Positions 1-7,135 of a stretch of DNA of 20,496 nucleotides are shown one piece after another; position 1 is the first letter of the stretch, and each line of letters starts with the position of its first letter. The notes under the pieces are model-generated. The model was not told the DNA's origin, ran no database searches, and was given only the letters and a program-made list of their open reading frames with translations. Source of the DNA: Fibrobacter sp. UBA4309 (GTDB lineage Bacteria; Fibrobacterota; Fibrobacteria; Fibrobacterales; Fibrobacteraceae); the NCBI RefSeq assembly GCF_002395745.1, contig NZ_DGUN01000067.1, positions 1-20,496 of the forward strand. The letters run 5' to 3'. A program made the position numbers and the translations under genes.

Positions 1-7
1 GAAGTGA

Positions 8-520
8 CTACCACTTGGCGAGGGCGTTGGAAATAATCAGGTCCTGCATCTTCTCGATGGCTCGGGCCTGGCCATGGCGGTCCTCGGACTCGTTCTTCTG
101 GATATCGTACGTTCCGTCCGCCGAAAGCGACTTGCTCTCGTAGATAATGCGTTCTTTCACGTTGTCGTAGAACTTGACGCTCACGCGTATCGTGACACGG
201 TACGTTTCCACATCGCTGTTGCTGTTGTAGTTCTCGGGCTTGTTCGTGTAGCTAAGGAGCGTCATCTCGAAATCGGCGTTGGCGTTCTCGTTCACCAGGC
301 GCACGCCACCCGCGTTCCTCTTGAACATGTCGACAACGGCCGTATGGATATTGTTCGCAAGCACCGGGTCCAGGGTCTTGTCCTCGACCTCGTGTATCTG
401 GACTGTCTTAATATGGCTAGGCAGCGTCGAAGCCGTAAAGCTGTAGCAGCCCGCCAAAAGACCCGCAACGAAGGTCACTGCGACAAAAAGCAACAATCGG
501 GACAAATTCCTAGAAAGCAT
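8..520 (-). CDS. lptE: LptE-like LPS-assembly lipoprotein
   Basis: A 170-residue lipoprotein. The N-terminus is basic (MLSRNLSR), followed by a hydrophobic stretch and a lipobox ending LLAGC (Cys25), so it should be lipidated. After the Cys comes Y-S-F-T, then 'LPSHIKTVQI', 'NNIHTAVVDMF' and a later 'YRVTIRVSVKFYD' strand. This arrangement is typical of LptE, the outer-membrane lipoprotein that plugs the LptD barrel during lipopolysaccharide insertion. Length fits the family. No Shine-Dalgarno is visible; a -10-like TAAATT lies 6 nt before the ATG, so the transcript may be leaderless. An esterase gene lies upstream on the same strand but is separated by a terminator, so this gene is probably transcribed separately. 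The LptE assignment is by sequence pattern; lptD is not in the window. Confidence 0.8.
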   Translation of the reverse strand: MLSRNLSRLLLFVAVTFVAGLLAGCYSFTASTLPSHIKTVQIHEVEDKTLDPVLANNIHTAVVDMFKRNAGGVRLVNENANADFEMTLLSYTNKPENYNSNSDVETYRVTIRVSVKFYDNVKERIIYESKSLSADGTYDIQKNESEDRHGQARAIEKMQDLIISNALAKW

Positions 521-532
521 ACCGCAAATTTA
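521..532 (-). promoter_or_regulatory. candidate -10 element of lptE, leaderless start
   Basis: Read on the minus strand, TAAATT (532 to 527) is followed by 6 nt and then the ATG at 520. A start point about 7 nt past the hexamer would fall on or next to the ATG. No convincing -35 element is visible. The bases are closely matched upstream of hslO. Confidence 0.35.
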
Positions 533-564
533 AAAACAAATGCGCCAGGCAAAGAATTGGACAT

Positions 565-594
565 AAAAAAAGCACCCCCGCGGGAGTGCTTTTA
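565..594 (-). terminator. Rho-independent terminator of the CE1 esterase gene
   Basis: On the minus strand an AAAGCAC stem followed by three more pairs closes on a small CGCG loop and runs into a stretch of about six U. One position is G:U in the minus-strand RNA and a mismatch in the plus-strand RNA, which favours minus-strand use. It lies about 20 nt past the esterase stop. Confidence 0.8.
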
Positions 595-615
595 ATGCTG
601 GAATTCAGTGAAACC

Positions 616-1818
616 CTAGAGGGCCGTCTTGAACGTCCTGGAGCCGACCTTCACGATGTACATGCCCTTGGCACCGGTGTAGACCTTCTGCTGGTTTCCA
701 AGACCGCGAACAGTGCGGACAACGTGGCCGAGGCTGTTGAATACGGTGATGGACTTGCCCTGGGCATTGGCTACGACGATGTAGTTGTCAGACGTAAACA
801 CGGAAACTGCAAGCAGGCTCGGGTCTACGGGCAGAGCTTCGGTAGAAGAAGACAATCCCCAATGGTTGCCGCCAGAAGAGGACCTGGCTACGACGCTGGA
901 AGAAGACCTTCCGAACGAACCGGACGACCTAGCGATAGAACCAGAGGACTTCGCTACAGAGGACGAAGATGCCGGACCGCTAGCAGAAGATTCGACGCTG
1001 GAAGAGGATTCCGGCTTGCTTGCGCCAATCGGGCCATTCAGGTCGTATCCCTTCACGAAGTTCCAGATATCGGAAACGTCTGCCTTGGAGGGGCTATGCT
1101 GACGGCCCTCGAGCTTCAAGTGCTTCACATAGATGCCGTTTTCACAGGGGCCCCAGGTGTAGAGCGTAGCCTTGTTCTCGCTGTTCGGATGATTGTTCTC
1201 GACTTGCGCCTGCGAGGGGCACTTGAACTGGTCACGGTAATTCTTCAAGTTGTTTTCGAGACCATCGTAGCCCACCACGTTGTCGCTGGTTCCGTGGGTA
1301 TGGAATATAGGCACCGGACGCTGAGCCGTGCCGGCGCCCATCATCAGGTAACCGGAGCAGGGAGCAAAGGCGGCAATCTTGTCGGCAATCTTGCCCATGG
1401 CATGGTAGCTGAGCATACCGCCCATGGAGAAGCCCGACATATACACGCGCTTTTTGTCAATCTTGTAGTCGGTGGCCAACTGGTCGATAATCTGCGTAAT
1501 CCATTTGGTATCCTGGTCACCACTGATATCCCAGGTGCTGTAACCCGTTGCGCCCTTGGGATAGGCTACAACAAAGCCCGCCGTATCGGCAACCGCTTCC
1601 CAGTGGGTATTGGACTGCTGGTAATTGGGGTCCTGGTCCATGCCGTGGAAAGACATGAGCAACGGACTGTTATCTTTAAGACCTGCCGGAGCATAGACAT
1701 AGACATCCCTGCCCGAGACGGACACCCTTTTGTAGTCGTTGATGGATTTACCGCCTCCGCCACCCCATTGGGCGAAAGAAAGCGTAGCCGCAGCTAGCAG
1801 AAGTATTGGAAACTTCAT
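616..1818 (-). CDS. secreted CE1/PHB-depolymerase-like esterase (probable feruloyl or acetyl-xylan esterase)
   Basis: A 400-residue alpha/beta hydrolase. The start is placed at 1818 because it begins a good signal peptide (MKFPILLLAAATLSFA) and has GAGGAGT 6 nt upstream; the longer open frame to 1983 has no signal. The catalytic domain spans residues about 24-260: oxyanion-region 'SFHGMDQ' (56-62), nucleophile elbow G-F-S-M-G-G with Ser131, Asp179 in 'HGTSD', His241 in 'RQHSP'. This set is usual for the PHB-depolymerase/LpqC-like esterases of family CE1, which in fibre degraders remove ferulate or acetyl groups from hemicellulose. A poly-Ser linker (about 270-325) follows, then a C-terminal beta-rich domain ending 'YIVKVGSRTFKTAL', similar to type IX secretion or Fibrobacter anchoring domains. 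Substrate cannot be decided from sequence alone. Confidence 0.82.
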   Translation of the reverse strand: MKFPILLLAAATLSFAQWGGGGGKSINDYKRVSVSGRDVYVYAPAGLKDNSPLLMSFHGMDQDPNYQQSNTHWEAVADTAGFVVAYPKGATGYSTWDISGDQDTKWITQIIDQLATDYKIDKKRVYMSGFSMGGMLSYHAMGKIADKIAAFAPCSGYLMMGAGTAQRPVPIFHTHGTSDNVVGYDGLENNLKNYRDQFKCPSQAQVENNHPNSENKATLYTWGPCENGIYVKHLKLEGRQHSPSKADVSDIWNFVKGYDLNGPIGASKPESSSSVESSASGPASSSSVAKSSGSIARSSGSFGRSSSSVVARSSSGGNHWGLSSSTEALPVDPSLLAVSVFTSDNYIVVANAQGKSITVFNSLGHVVRTVRGLGNQQKVYTGAKGMYIVKVGSRTFKTAL

Positions 1819-2272
1819 CTCTGTACTCCTCTGAATTTTCCGTTTGTTTACATTGTGTTTGCCTCCATAACCGAACCCATTTATAATGTATATCAATAAC
1901 GCGGGAGTGTGACCGCTGTCACCAAAATAGCGGTGTAAACGAATACAACAGCGCCCATTCAAGCCACATTTCCCTAACCGCAATCATCTAAAAAAAAGCG
2001 AAAAAACATGCTTTTAGCGCTTCAGACGAAAGATTAGAGAAAAACGGACTCGTCCTATGCAAAAGTTGCTAAATTGGCGCTCATTCTGAGCGCATTTAGC
2101 TAGGCTCGGCCATGTCAAAACAAAAATTATTTTGACGTCTGCGACGTCCGTGGCTACGGCTCGAAAATGCAAAAACAAGTTTTTTGCGCTTTCTCGCCTT
2201 GCACACTTTTGCCGCGGCACTCGCCTTTTGCTAAATTTCACCGCGTAAAATTTTTATCATCCGAGGCATAAA
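1819..2272. other. 454-nt gap: promoters and a hairpin-rich segment, no convincing gene
   Basis: This is the longest gene-free stretch. Its left part (1819-1900) should hold the minus-strand esterase promoter; TATAAA at 1885 to 1880 is a possible -10. Its middle (1990-2190) is packed with inverted repeats described separately. Its right end has AAAAT-rich sequence and a GAGG Shine-Dalgarno (2263-2266) 6 nt before serS. A 75-codon minus-strand frame (2014-2241) coincides with the hairpins, is very basic and resembles no family I know; I do not call it a gene. Confidence 0.6.
1990..2190. ncRNA. hairpin-rich intergenic segment, possible structured RNA or extragenic repeat
   Basis: Three inverted repeats follow one another: a 7+7 bp stem (GCTAAAT, 2-nt bulge, GCGCTCA, loop TTC, then the complements) at 2068-2100; GTCAAAA/TTTTGAC at 2114-2136; and GCAAAAA/TTTTTGC at 2169-2187. 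GACGTC occurs twice around 2134-2148. On the minus strand an imperfect stem with AAGCG/CGCTT ends in a U-run near 1990, as a terminator would. Strand and function are unknown; it may equally be a dispersed extragenic repeat. Confidence 0.35.
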
Positions 2273-3559
2273 ATGCTTGACATCAAGAAAATCCGCGAAA
2301 ATCCGGAATACTACATTGCTGAAACCGAAAAGAAGTACACCACGGTGAGCCTGAAGGACGTTCTCGAAATCGACAACGAACGCCGCCCGCTCCTCACCGA
2401 AGTGGAACGCCTCAAGAGCGAACGCAACGCCGAATCCAAGAAAATTGGCGACCTCAAGAAGAAGGGCGAAAACGCCGACGAAGCCGTGGCCGCCATGCGC
2501 GCGCTCGGCGACAAGATCGACGAACTTGACAAGAAACTCAAGGACCTCGACTACAAGCAGACCGAAATGCTCATGCACGTGCCGAACATCGCCCCGCGTT
2601 CCCCCGAAGGCAAGGACTCTAGCGACAACGTGGTGGAAAAAGACGGCCCGATTCCGTTTGACTACTACACCAAGAACGACGACTTCGCCCGCGTGGACCA
2701 CAAGACCCTGGGCGAACGCCTCGGCATTTTTGACTTCGAACGCGGCGCCAAGATTTCCGGCTCCGGCTTCCCGGTCTACCGCGGTCTCGGTTCCCGCCTG
2801 GAACGCGCCCTCATCCAGTTCTTCCTCGACGAACACCAGAAGAACGGCTTCGAGGAATTCACGCCTCCGTACCTCGTGACCCGCAATACCATGCGCGGCA
2901 CGGGCCAGCTCCCGAAGTTCGAAGAAGACATGTACCGCTGCGACAAGGACGACGACCTCTTCCTCATCCCGACTGCAGAAGTGCCTCTGACCAACCTTTA
3001 CGCCGGCGAAGTGATTCCGGAATCCGAACTCCCGAAGCGCATCTGCGCCTACTCCGCCTGCTTCCGCCGCGAAGCTGGCTCCTACGGCAAGGATACCCGC
3101 GGACTGCTGCGCCTGCACCAGTTCAACAAGGTGGAAATGGTTTACTTCGCCCATCCGGAACACAGCTACGAAGACCACGAGGAACTCACCCGCTTCGGCG
3201 AAAAGCTCCTGGAAAAGCTCGGCCTCCCCTACCACCGTCTGGCCCTCTGCAAGGGCGACCTCGGTTTCGGTGCCGCCAAGTGCTACGACCTCGAAGTCTA
3301 CGCCCCGGTCGAAAAGAAGTGGCTCGAAGTCAGCTCCTGCTCGAACTTCGAAGACTACCAGGCACGCCGCGCCAACATCAAGACGAAGATCGGCGGCAAG
3401 AACGTCTACGTGCATACGCTGAACGGTTCCGGCCTCGCCACTCCGCGCGTGATGGTCGGCATCTGCGACAACTACCAGCAGAAGGACGGCTCGCTCAAGA
3501 TCCCGGAAGTACTTCGTCCGTACATGGGTGGGCTTGAGGTTATTAAACCGAAAGCCTAA
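2273..3559 (+). CDS. serS: seryl-tRNA synthetase
   Basis: A 428-residue class II aminoacyl-tRNA synthetase that charges tRNA-Ser (and tRNA-Sec where present) with serine in the cytoplasm. Residues about 1-100 form the long charged coiled coil that grips the tRNA variable arm. The catalytic domain shows the serine-binding T-A-E (234-236), motif 2 'FRREAGS' (264-270) followed by 'RGLLRLHQFNKVEM', and motif 3 from 'GSGLATPRVM' (385 onward, Arg392) to 'PEVLRPYMGG'. Length is normal for bacterial SerRS. GAGG lies 6 nt before the ATG. Codon use is strongly biased (GAA, AAG, CTC, GGC), as expected for high expression. The gene stands alone, with a gap on the left and a convergent gene on the right. 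Confidence 0.98.
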   Translation: MLDIKKIRENPEYYIAETEKKYTTVSLKDVLEIDNERRPLLTEVERLKSERNAESKKIGDLKKKGENADEAVAAMRALGDKIDELDKKLKDLDYKQTEMLMHVPNIAPRSPEGKDSSDNVVEKDGPIPFDYYTKNDDFARVDHKTLGERLGIFDFERGAKISGSGFPVYRGLGSRLERALIQFFLDEHQKNGFEEFTPPYLVTRNTMRGTGQLPKFEEDMYRCDKDDDLFLIPTAEVPLTNLYAGEVIPESELPKRICAYSACFRREAGSYGKDTRGLLRLHQFNKVEMVYFAHPEHSYEDHEELTRFGEKLLEKLGLPYHRLALCKGDLGFGAAKCYDLEVYAPVEKKWLEVSSCSNFEDYQARRANIKTKIGGKNVYVHTLNGSGLATPRVMVGICDNYQQKDGSLKIPEVLRPYMGGLEVIKPKA

Positions 3560-3565
3560 CCATGT

Positions 3566-3692
3566 GTGAAGATTTTTCGTCAAGAAAAATCTGAGTGCGA
3601 GGTTTCGCAAGAAACCTTGCCTGCTCGTTAGGGTGGCATGGAACGCATCGAGCCGAAGAAGTAGTCCGGTTCGCGGACAGCCGCGACATTCT
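3566..3692 (+). ncRNA. structured sequence downstream of serS (candidate RNA element)
   Basis: Successive stems can be drawn: AGATTTTTC/GAAAAATCT (3570-3592, 9 bp, loop GTCAA); a 10-bp stem with one G:U pair closed by a GCAA tetraloop of GNRA type (3597-3620); GCTCG/CGAGC (3623-3653); then two mutually exclusive hairpins, GTCCG/CGGAC (3664-3678) and TCGCGG/CCGCGA (3671-3686). A terminator follows at 3704. Only very short open frames exist here, and none is recognisable. It could be the serS 3' UTR, a separate small RNA, or a copy of a genomic repeat. Confidence 0.4.
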
Positions 3693-3693
3693 G

Positions 3694-3731
3694 AAAAAAA
3701 ATTAAGCAAGGTCAGGCGGCCTTGCTTTTTT
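3694..3731. terminator. bidirectional terminator between serS and the FISUMP gene
   Basis: AAGCAAGG (3704-3711) pairs with CCTTGCTT (3720-3727) across an 8-nt loop. A run of T follows on the plus side and a run of eight A precedes it, giving U-tracts on both strands. It sits between two convergent genes. Confidence 0.88.
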
Positions 3732-3732
3732 G

Positions 3733-4659
3733 CTAGTCCTTCAGGCAGCGCACGGAATAGCCGACACCCTTCCTGTTGGTATAGCTGCCCCAGAACTTGT
3801 CCGTTGCGTAATAGAGATCCCAGTACGGGGCATGGCTGGCATTGTCGGATTCTTCCGAAGTCCAGAAACCGGCATCATGAAAGAGATCGTCGAATGTTCC
3901 GTCCAGATTGCGACGTCCGGCAGGCTTGGCGTTGAAGCCGTAGCGATTCGTGCCAACGGAGCACTCTTCATCTTCCTGGTCGCATTCCATCCAGCCTTCG
4001 GCAGACTTCAGGCTCGTTCCCACATTTTCCTTGTCGCGCAGCTTGGAATTTTCATCTTGCACGAAACTGATCAGGACGTCGATTTCGGCCTTGGACGGGA
4101 TATGCCAGCCTTCGGGACAAACGCCGCGATGCTTGAGACCGATGGAATCCTTGGCAAAAGCGCTCTGGAAAGAAACGTCTAGACCGACAGCGGCGGTCCA
4201 GGTATACAGACGGCCGTACGACTTGCAATTTTCGTAATCGTTTTCGTAGCACCAGCCTTCGTCCACGGAATAACGCAGGTTTTCAGCCATCCAGCGCTGA
4301 TTGCCTATCTGGACGGTCTTGTAACGCTCGCCGTCACGGCTGTCGCAAATCATATCTGCCGGAGTCCCTTCACAGGGGTCCTTCACAACATCTTTTTCGG
4401 GAGACTTGAATCGACCGGGTCTCTTGGTTCCCCTTACCGCAACAGAAGACGAAGAAACACTCTCGGAAGAAGAACTTTCTACAGCCGCCGTATCTTCGGT
4501 TACCGCTTCAGAAGAGCTTACGGGAGCAGGGGCGACCTTTGGAGGCTGTTCAACAGTTTTTACAGGCGCACGCACTTCGCGCGGAGCCTCTTCGTTGTTG
4601 CATCCGGAAACAATCAGAACACAAAAAATAAAAGCGATTATTTCTGCGAAGGTCTTCAA
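3733..4659 (-). CDS. lipoprotein with Fibrobacter major paralogous (FISUMP) domain
   Basis: A 308-residue lipoprotein. The signal sequence ends in a lipobox I-V-S-G-C (Cys20). Residues 30-80 are a Pro/Ser/Glu-rich linker with poly-Ser blocks. Residues about 96-308 match the pattern of the 'Fibrobacter succinogenes major paralogous domain' (TIGR02145): 'YKTVQIGNQRWMAENLRY' (113-130), 'YGRLYTWTAA' (148-157), 'CPEGWHIPS' (181-189), 'GFNAKPAG' (241-248), 'FWTSEE' (265-270) and 'SVRC' near the end. Function of the domain is not known; paired Cys suggest disulfides at the cell surface. The start is TTG: the signal peptide begins there, AAGGGG lies 5 nt upstream, and no ATG gives a better fit. It has its own terminator and no operon partner. 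Confidence 0.88.
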   Translation of the reverse strand: MKTFAEIIAFIFCVLIVSGCNNEEAPREVRAPVKTVEQPPKVAPAPVSSSEAVTEDTAAVESSSSESVSSSSVAVRGTKRPGRFKSPEKDVVKDPCEGTPADMICDSRDGERYKTVQIGNQRWMAENLRYSVDEGWCYENDYENCKSYGRLYTWTAAVGLDVSFQSAFAKDSIGLKHRGVCPEGWHIPSKAEIDVLISFVQDENSKLRDKENVGTSLKSAEGWMECDQEDEECSVGTNRYGFNAKPAGRRNLDGTFDDLFHDAGFWTSEESDNASHAPYWDLYYATDKFWGSYTNRKGVGYSVRCLKD

Positions 4660-4664
4660 CTTTT

Positions 4665-4670
4665 CCCCTT
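4665..4670 (-). promoter_or_regulatory. ribosome binding site fixing the TTG start of the FISUMP lipoprotein
   Basis: AAGGGG on the minus strand, 5 nt before TTG at 4659. It supports the unusual start codon, because the lipoprotein signal peptide begins exactly there. Confidence 0.6.
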
Positions 4671-4833
4671 ACATCAATAAAAATATACATTGTTTTTGCA
4701 TATAGATTAATTTTTTTTGGTTTATCTGCCCTAAAAACCTTTTTTATGGATATTTTTTAACAATCATCCCTTTTTCAATGGAACTAATCTATATTTAAAA
4801 CATTCTTTTAACCCTCCAAAAGAAGGATATGAC

Positions 4834-6231
4834 ATGAACATTAAATTGATGACTCTGACCGCGGCGTTCGCCTTTGCAACTGCCATGGCTCAAGAACCGT
4901 CCGAAGCTCCCGCCCAGACGGCCACTCAGGACGATGCAGCCAGTTTCCAGGAACCGGCTCCGGCTCAGGAAGCAGAAGCTCCGGCTCCCGCACCCGCTCC
5001 CGCACCGGCCCCGGTCGCCGAACCCGCTCCGGTCGCTGAAGCTCCCGCAGAACCGACAGACACTTCCGCAGTCAACTTCAATGTGACCCGCGCAAGAGCT
5101 TACAACAACGTCAATAACCAGGCCGCAGCTTCCACTATCGGCGACAACTTGGCTTCTCCGTACCAGATGGCCGGCAAGAAGCTCGTCTACATGGAACCGA
5201 CCAACTCCTTCGCAGCCGTCTCCTTCGGCACGGGCCTCACCAAGTTCATCGCATTTGACAACTCCCAGGGTCTCGGTCTGACTACCGTCGGTATCGCCAG
5301 CAACTCCTTCGGTGTTTCTCTTAGCTACGCCCTCGGAAAGCAGTGGTCTTCTACCGAAGTGACCACCTCCGAAACCAAGACAACGACCGACGAATCCGTC
5401 GTGAACGGCGGTGACCGCATCGACGCTACCTTCGCCGCTCCTCTTGGCGGACTGGACCTCACCATCCACGCTGCATGGCTCACCTACCAGCGTGAACTCA
5501 AGACCAACAAAGAAGTCAAGAGCGCAGACAACACCGTCAAGGACGAAACCGACCAGGATTACTGGGATATCTTCGGTTCCGTGATGCTTTCCAACACTCC
5601 GTCCGCCAAGGCTATCTCTTGGGCTGCCGGCGTTGCCGTGACGCGTCATGAGAACTTTGTCGAACGCAAGCACACCGACAAGGCCAACTCCGACAACAAC
5701 TTCAAGACCGAAGTTACCGGCGAAAGCGCCTACATCGCGGTCACCCCGATGTTCAACATCGGTGGCGCAATTCTCTCTGCAAGCAATGCACGCGTCCTTC
5801 TCGGCGTGAACACCTCCGTTCCTCTGCATTTCGCCGACGAAATCAAGGAAAAGGCAGAATTCGAAGACGACGACGTGAACAAGGACAACTTCTTCACGGT
5901 GGACCTCATTGCTGAACCGAACATCTTCGCTGAACTCGGCCTCGGCAAGTGCTGGATGGTCTTCGGCGGTGCCAGCTACATCTGGGATGTATTCGGCATG
6001 CAGAACGAAGAATTCATCAAGGACTACAAGGATAGCGACAACAAGGAAACCACCAAGAACACTGTCATGTCGATGCAGACCGGCGTGACCACTGTCCAGG
6101 CCGGTGCCCGCTTCCAGTACAGCAACTTCGCTCTCGAAGCTTCCATCGCCAACGCCATGTACAACAATCCGCTCACCGGATTCAACGGTGGCAACATGAT
6201 CGCCAACCTCGGTGCGTTCATCAACTTCTAA
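4834..6231 (+). CDS. putative outer-membrane beta-barrel protein with Ala/Pro-rich N-terminal linker
   Basis: A 465-residue exported protein that I cannot place in a named family. It has a signal peptide (MNIKLMTLTAAFAFATAMA, cut before QEPSEAP). Residues about 20-80 are rich in Ala, Pro and Glu, with an A-P repeat around residues 50-60 that may span the periplasm or peptidoglycan. From about residue 115 there are many alternating polar/apolar strands rich in Gly, Ser, Thr and aromatics, separated by acidic loops, and the chain ends in 'GAFINF' with a C-terminal Phe, as outer-membrane barrels do. AGAAGGA precedes the ATG by about 7 nt, and codon use is highly biased, suggesting an abundant protein. 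A small lipoprotein gene follows after 15 nt, so the two probably share a transcript. Barrel topology is inferred, not shown. Confidence 0.68.
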   Translation: MNIKLMTLTAAFAFATAMAQEPSEAPAQTATQDDAASFQEPAPAQEAEAPAPAPAPAPAPVAEPAPVAEAPAEPTDTSAVNFNVTRARAYNNVNNQAAASTIGDNLASPYQMAGKKLVYMEPTNSFAAVSFGTGLTKFIAFDNSQGLGLTTVGIASNSFGVSLSYALGKQWSSTEVTTSETKTTTDESVVNGGDRIDATFAAPLGGLDLTIHAAWLTYQRELKTNKEVKSADNTVKDETDQDYWDIFGSVMLSNTPSAKAISWAAGVAVTRHENFVERKHTDKANSDNNFKTEVTGESAYIAVTPMFNIGGAILSASNARVLLGVNTSVPLHFADEIKEKAEFEDDDVNKDNFFTVDLIAEPNIFAELGLGKCWMVFGGASYIWDVFGMQNEEFIKDYKDSDNKETTKNTVMSMQTGVTTVQAGARFQYSNFALEASIANAMYNNPLTGFNGGNMIANLGAFINF

Positions 6232-6246
6232 TAGGAGAAATTAACC

Positions 6247-6570
6247 ATGAAAAAAATCATTTCCGCATTTGCAGCAACAGTGGTGATTTCTACCTTGGCC
6301 GCCTGTACCGCAGCTGACGATTCCACCATTTCCGGCCCGCGCATGGGCAAGGTGATTGTTGACCCCGGTAGCAGCCAGCAGTCTGGCCAGCAGGGCAGCA
6401 CCGAAAACAAGGACAAGAACACCAAGGCTATCGAAAAGATTTGCGATAGCTACACCATTGAACAGGAATATCCGGAAGAAGACGCCGTTCTCTACTACTG
6501 CAGAGACGACGGCAATGAGTACGGCTGTATCAGCGGTGCTTGCGAAGAAATCTCCGAATACGAAGACTAA
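6247..6570 (+). CDS. small acidic lipoprotein, unknown function
   Basis: A 107-residue protein with a clear lipoprotein signal ending S-T-L-A-A-C (Cys20). The mature part has a Gly/Ser/Gln-rich stretch (about 41-52) followed by an acidic domain with Cys at 'KICDSY', 'YYCRDDG', 'YGCISGAC', probably two disulfides. I recognise no family. It starts 15 nt after the putative outer-membrane protein, with AGGAG 9 nt before the ATG, and is followed by a strong terminator. It is most likely the second gene of a two-gene unit and may work with the barrel protein at the outer membrane; that link is inference from position only. Confidence 0.8.
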   Translation: MKKIISAFAATVVISTLAACTAADDSTISGPRMGKVIVDPGSSQQSGQQGSTENKDKNTKAIEKICDSYTIEQEYPEEDAVLYYCRDDGNEYGCISGACEEISEYED

Positions 6571-6587
6571 TTCTATCATCTTTCGAC

Positions 6588-6620
6588 AAAAAAGGGACAG
6601 GTCTTGCCTGTCCTTTTTTT
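6588..6620. terminator. bidirectional terminator
   Basis: GGACAGG (6595-6601) pairs with CCTGTCC (6607-6613) across a TCTTG loop. Six A precede it and seven T follow, so it can stop transcription from both sides. It lies between the small lipoprotein and a convergent gene. Confidence 0.92.
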
Positions 6621-6645
6621 GTTTCCCTCAGCGCAGAATCCAGGC

Positions 6646-7065
6646 TCAGCGCCCGTACTCCGGAAGGGCGCCGATTTTCTTGAATTGCCCAGACGCCCTG
6701 TCCAGCGCAAAGAAACGGACGGCGTCGCCAAGGGCAAGCATCACGTATTGCGGAGAAATCAGTTCCAGATAGCGGTTCAGCTGAACCTGCAGCGACTGCC
6801 AGGTATATTCACCTGGAGCCTTACATTCCACTAGAAGCCACGGTTTGTCCAGGCGTGCCCCGCTACTAAAATCGTGTACGATGATGTCGACGCGGTCATC
6901 CGTTTTCGGATCGATGGCGCATAGGCCGAACTCCACCGTCATCAGATGTTCTGGGACCTTTATCTGGTCGAGCAAGAAACGCACCGTATCCTGGCGTACG
7001 CGCTCCTCAGGCGTAGCCGGAACATCCTTCTTGCGTATCGGGTCGTACAACATATCTCGTGACAT
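6646..7065 (-). CDS. orphan type I restriction HsdR N-terminal-like (PD-(D/E)xK) protein
   Basis: A 139-residue protein resembling the HSDR_N_2-type domain, the N-terminal nuclease-fold domain of type I restriction R subunits. Visible pieces: 'YDPIRKKDVPATPEERVRQ' (7-25), then 'RVDIIVHD' with Asp60, and 'WLLVECKAP' with Glu80 and Lys82, giving the D...ExK arrangement of PD-(D/E)xK nucleases; 'QVQLNRYL' (93-100) follows. There is no helicase domain and no hsdM or hsdS gene nearby. Similar free-standing proteins are common in Bacteroidetes and relatives; their role is not established. No Shine-Dalgarno is visible; the start may be Met1 (7065) or Met5 (7053). A -10-like TAAATT sits 7 nt before the first ATG. 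It diverges from the DJ-1 gene. Confidence 0.75.
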   Translation of the reverse strand: MSRDMLYDPIRKKDVPATPEERVRQDTVRFLLDQIKVPEHLMTVEFGLCAIDPKTDDRVDIIVHDFSSGARLDKPWLLVECKAPGEYTWQSLQVQLNRYLELISPQYVMLALGDAVRFFALDRASGQFKKIGALPEYGR

Positions 7066-7078
7066 GGAATGGAATTTA
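7066..7078 (-). promoter_or_regulatory. candidate -10 element of the HsdR-N-like gene, leaderless start
   Basis: On the minus strand TAAATT (7078 to 7073) is followed by 7 nt and the ATG at 7065. No -35 or Shine-Dalgarno is apparent. It lies in a 70-nt divergent promoter region shared with the DJ-1 gene. Confidence 0.3.
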
Positions 7079-7135
7079 GAAAAAATACTATCTTGTTTTC
7101 AGTAAACTTCACCTTGGTTCAGCAAAAGGAGTCCT

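Noticed and set aside
586..1797. 403-codon plus-strand frame opposite the CE1 esterase
   Set aside because: Antisense to a gene with a signal peptide, catalytic triad, ribosome site and terminator; its start lies inside that terminator.
1819..1983. N-terminal extension of the CE1 esterase (55 codons)
   Set aside because: The shorter form begins with a proper signal peptide and has GAGGAGT just upstream; the extension would bury the signal and overlaps the likely promoter.
2014..2241. 75-codon minus-strand frame before serS
   Set aside because: Coincides with the hairpin cluster, is very basic, and has no ribosome site or known family.
3595..3705. Short GTG-started frame (about 36 codons) after serS
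   Set aside because: No ribosome site, no similarity, and it runs through the stem-loops; structured RNA explains the segment better.
2231..3709. 492-codon minus-strand frame opposite serS
   Set aside because: It lies antisense over a certain serS gene. Its long run of open codons reflects biased codon use of serS; the product is Val/Phe/Glu-rich low-quality sequence with no family pattern.
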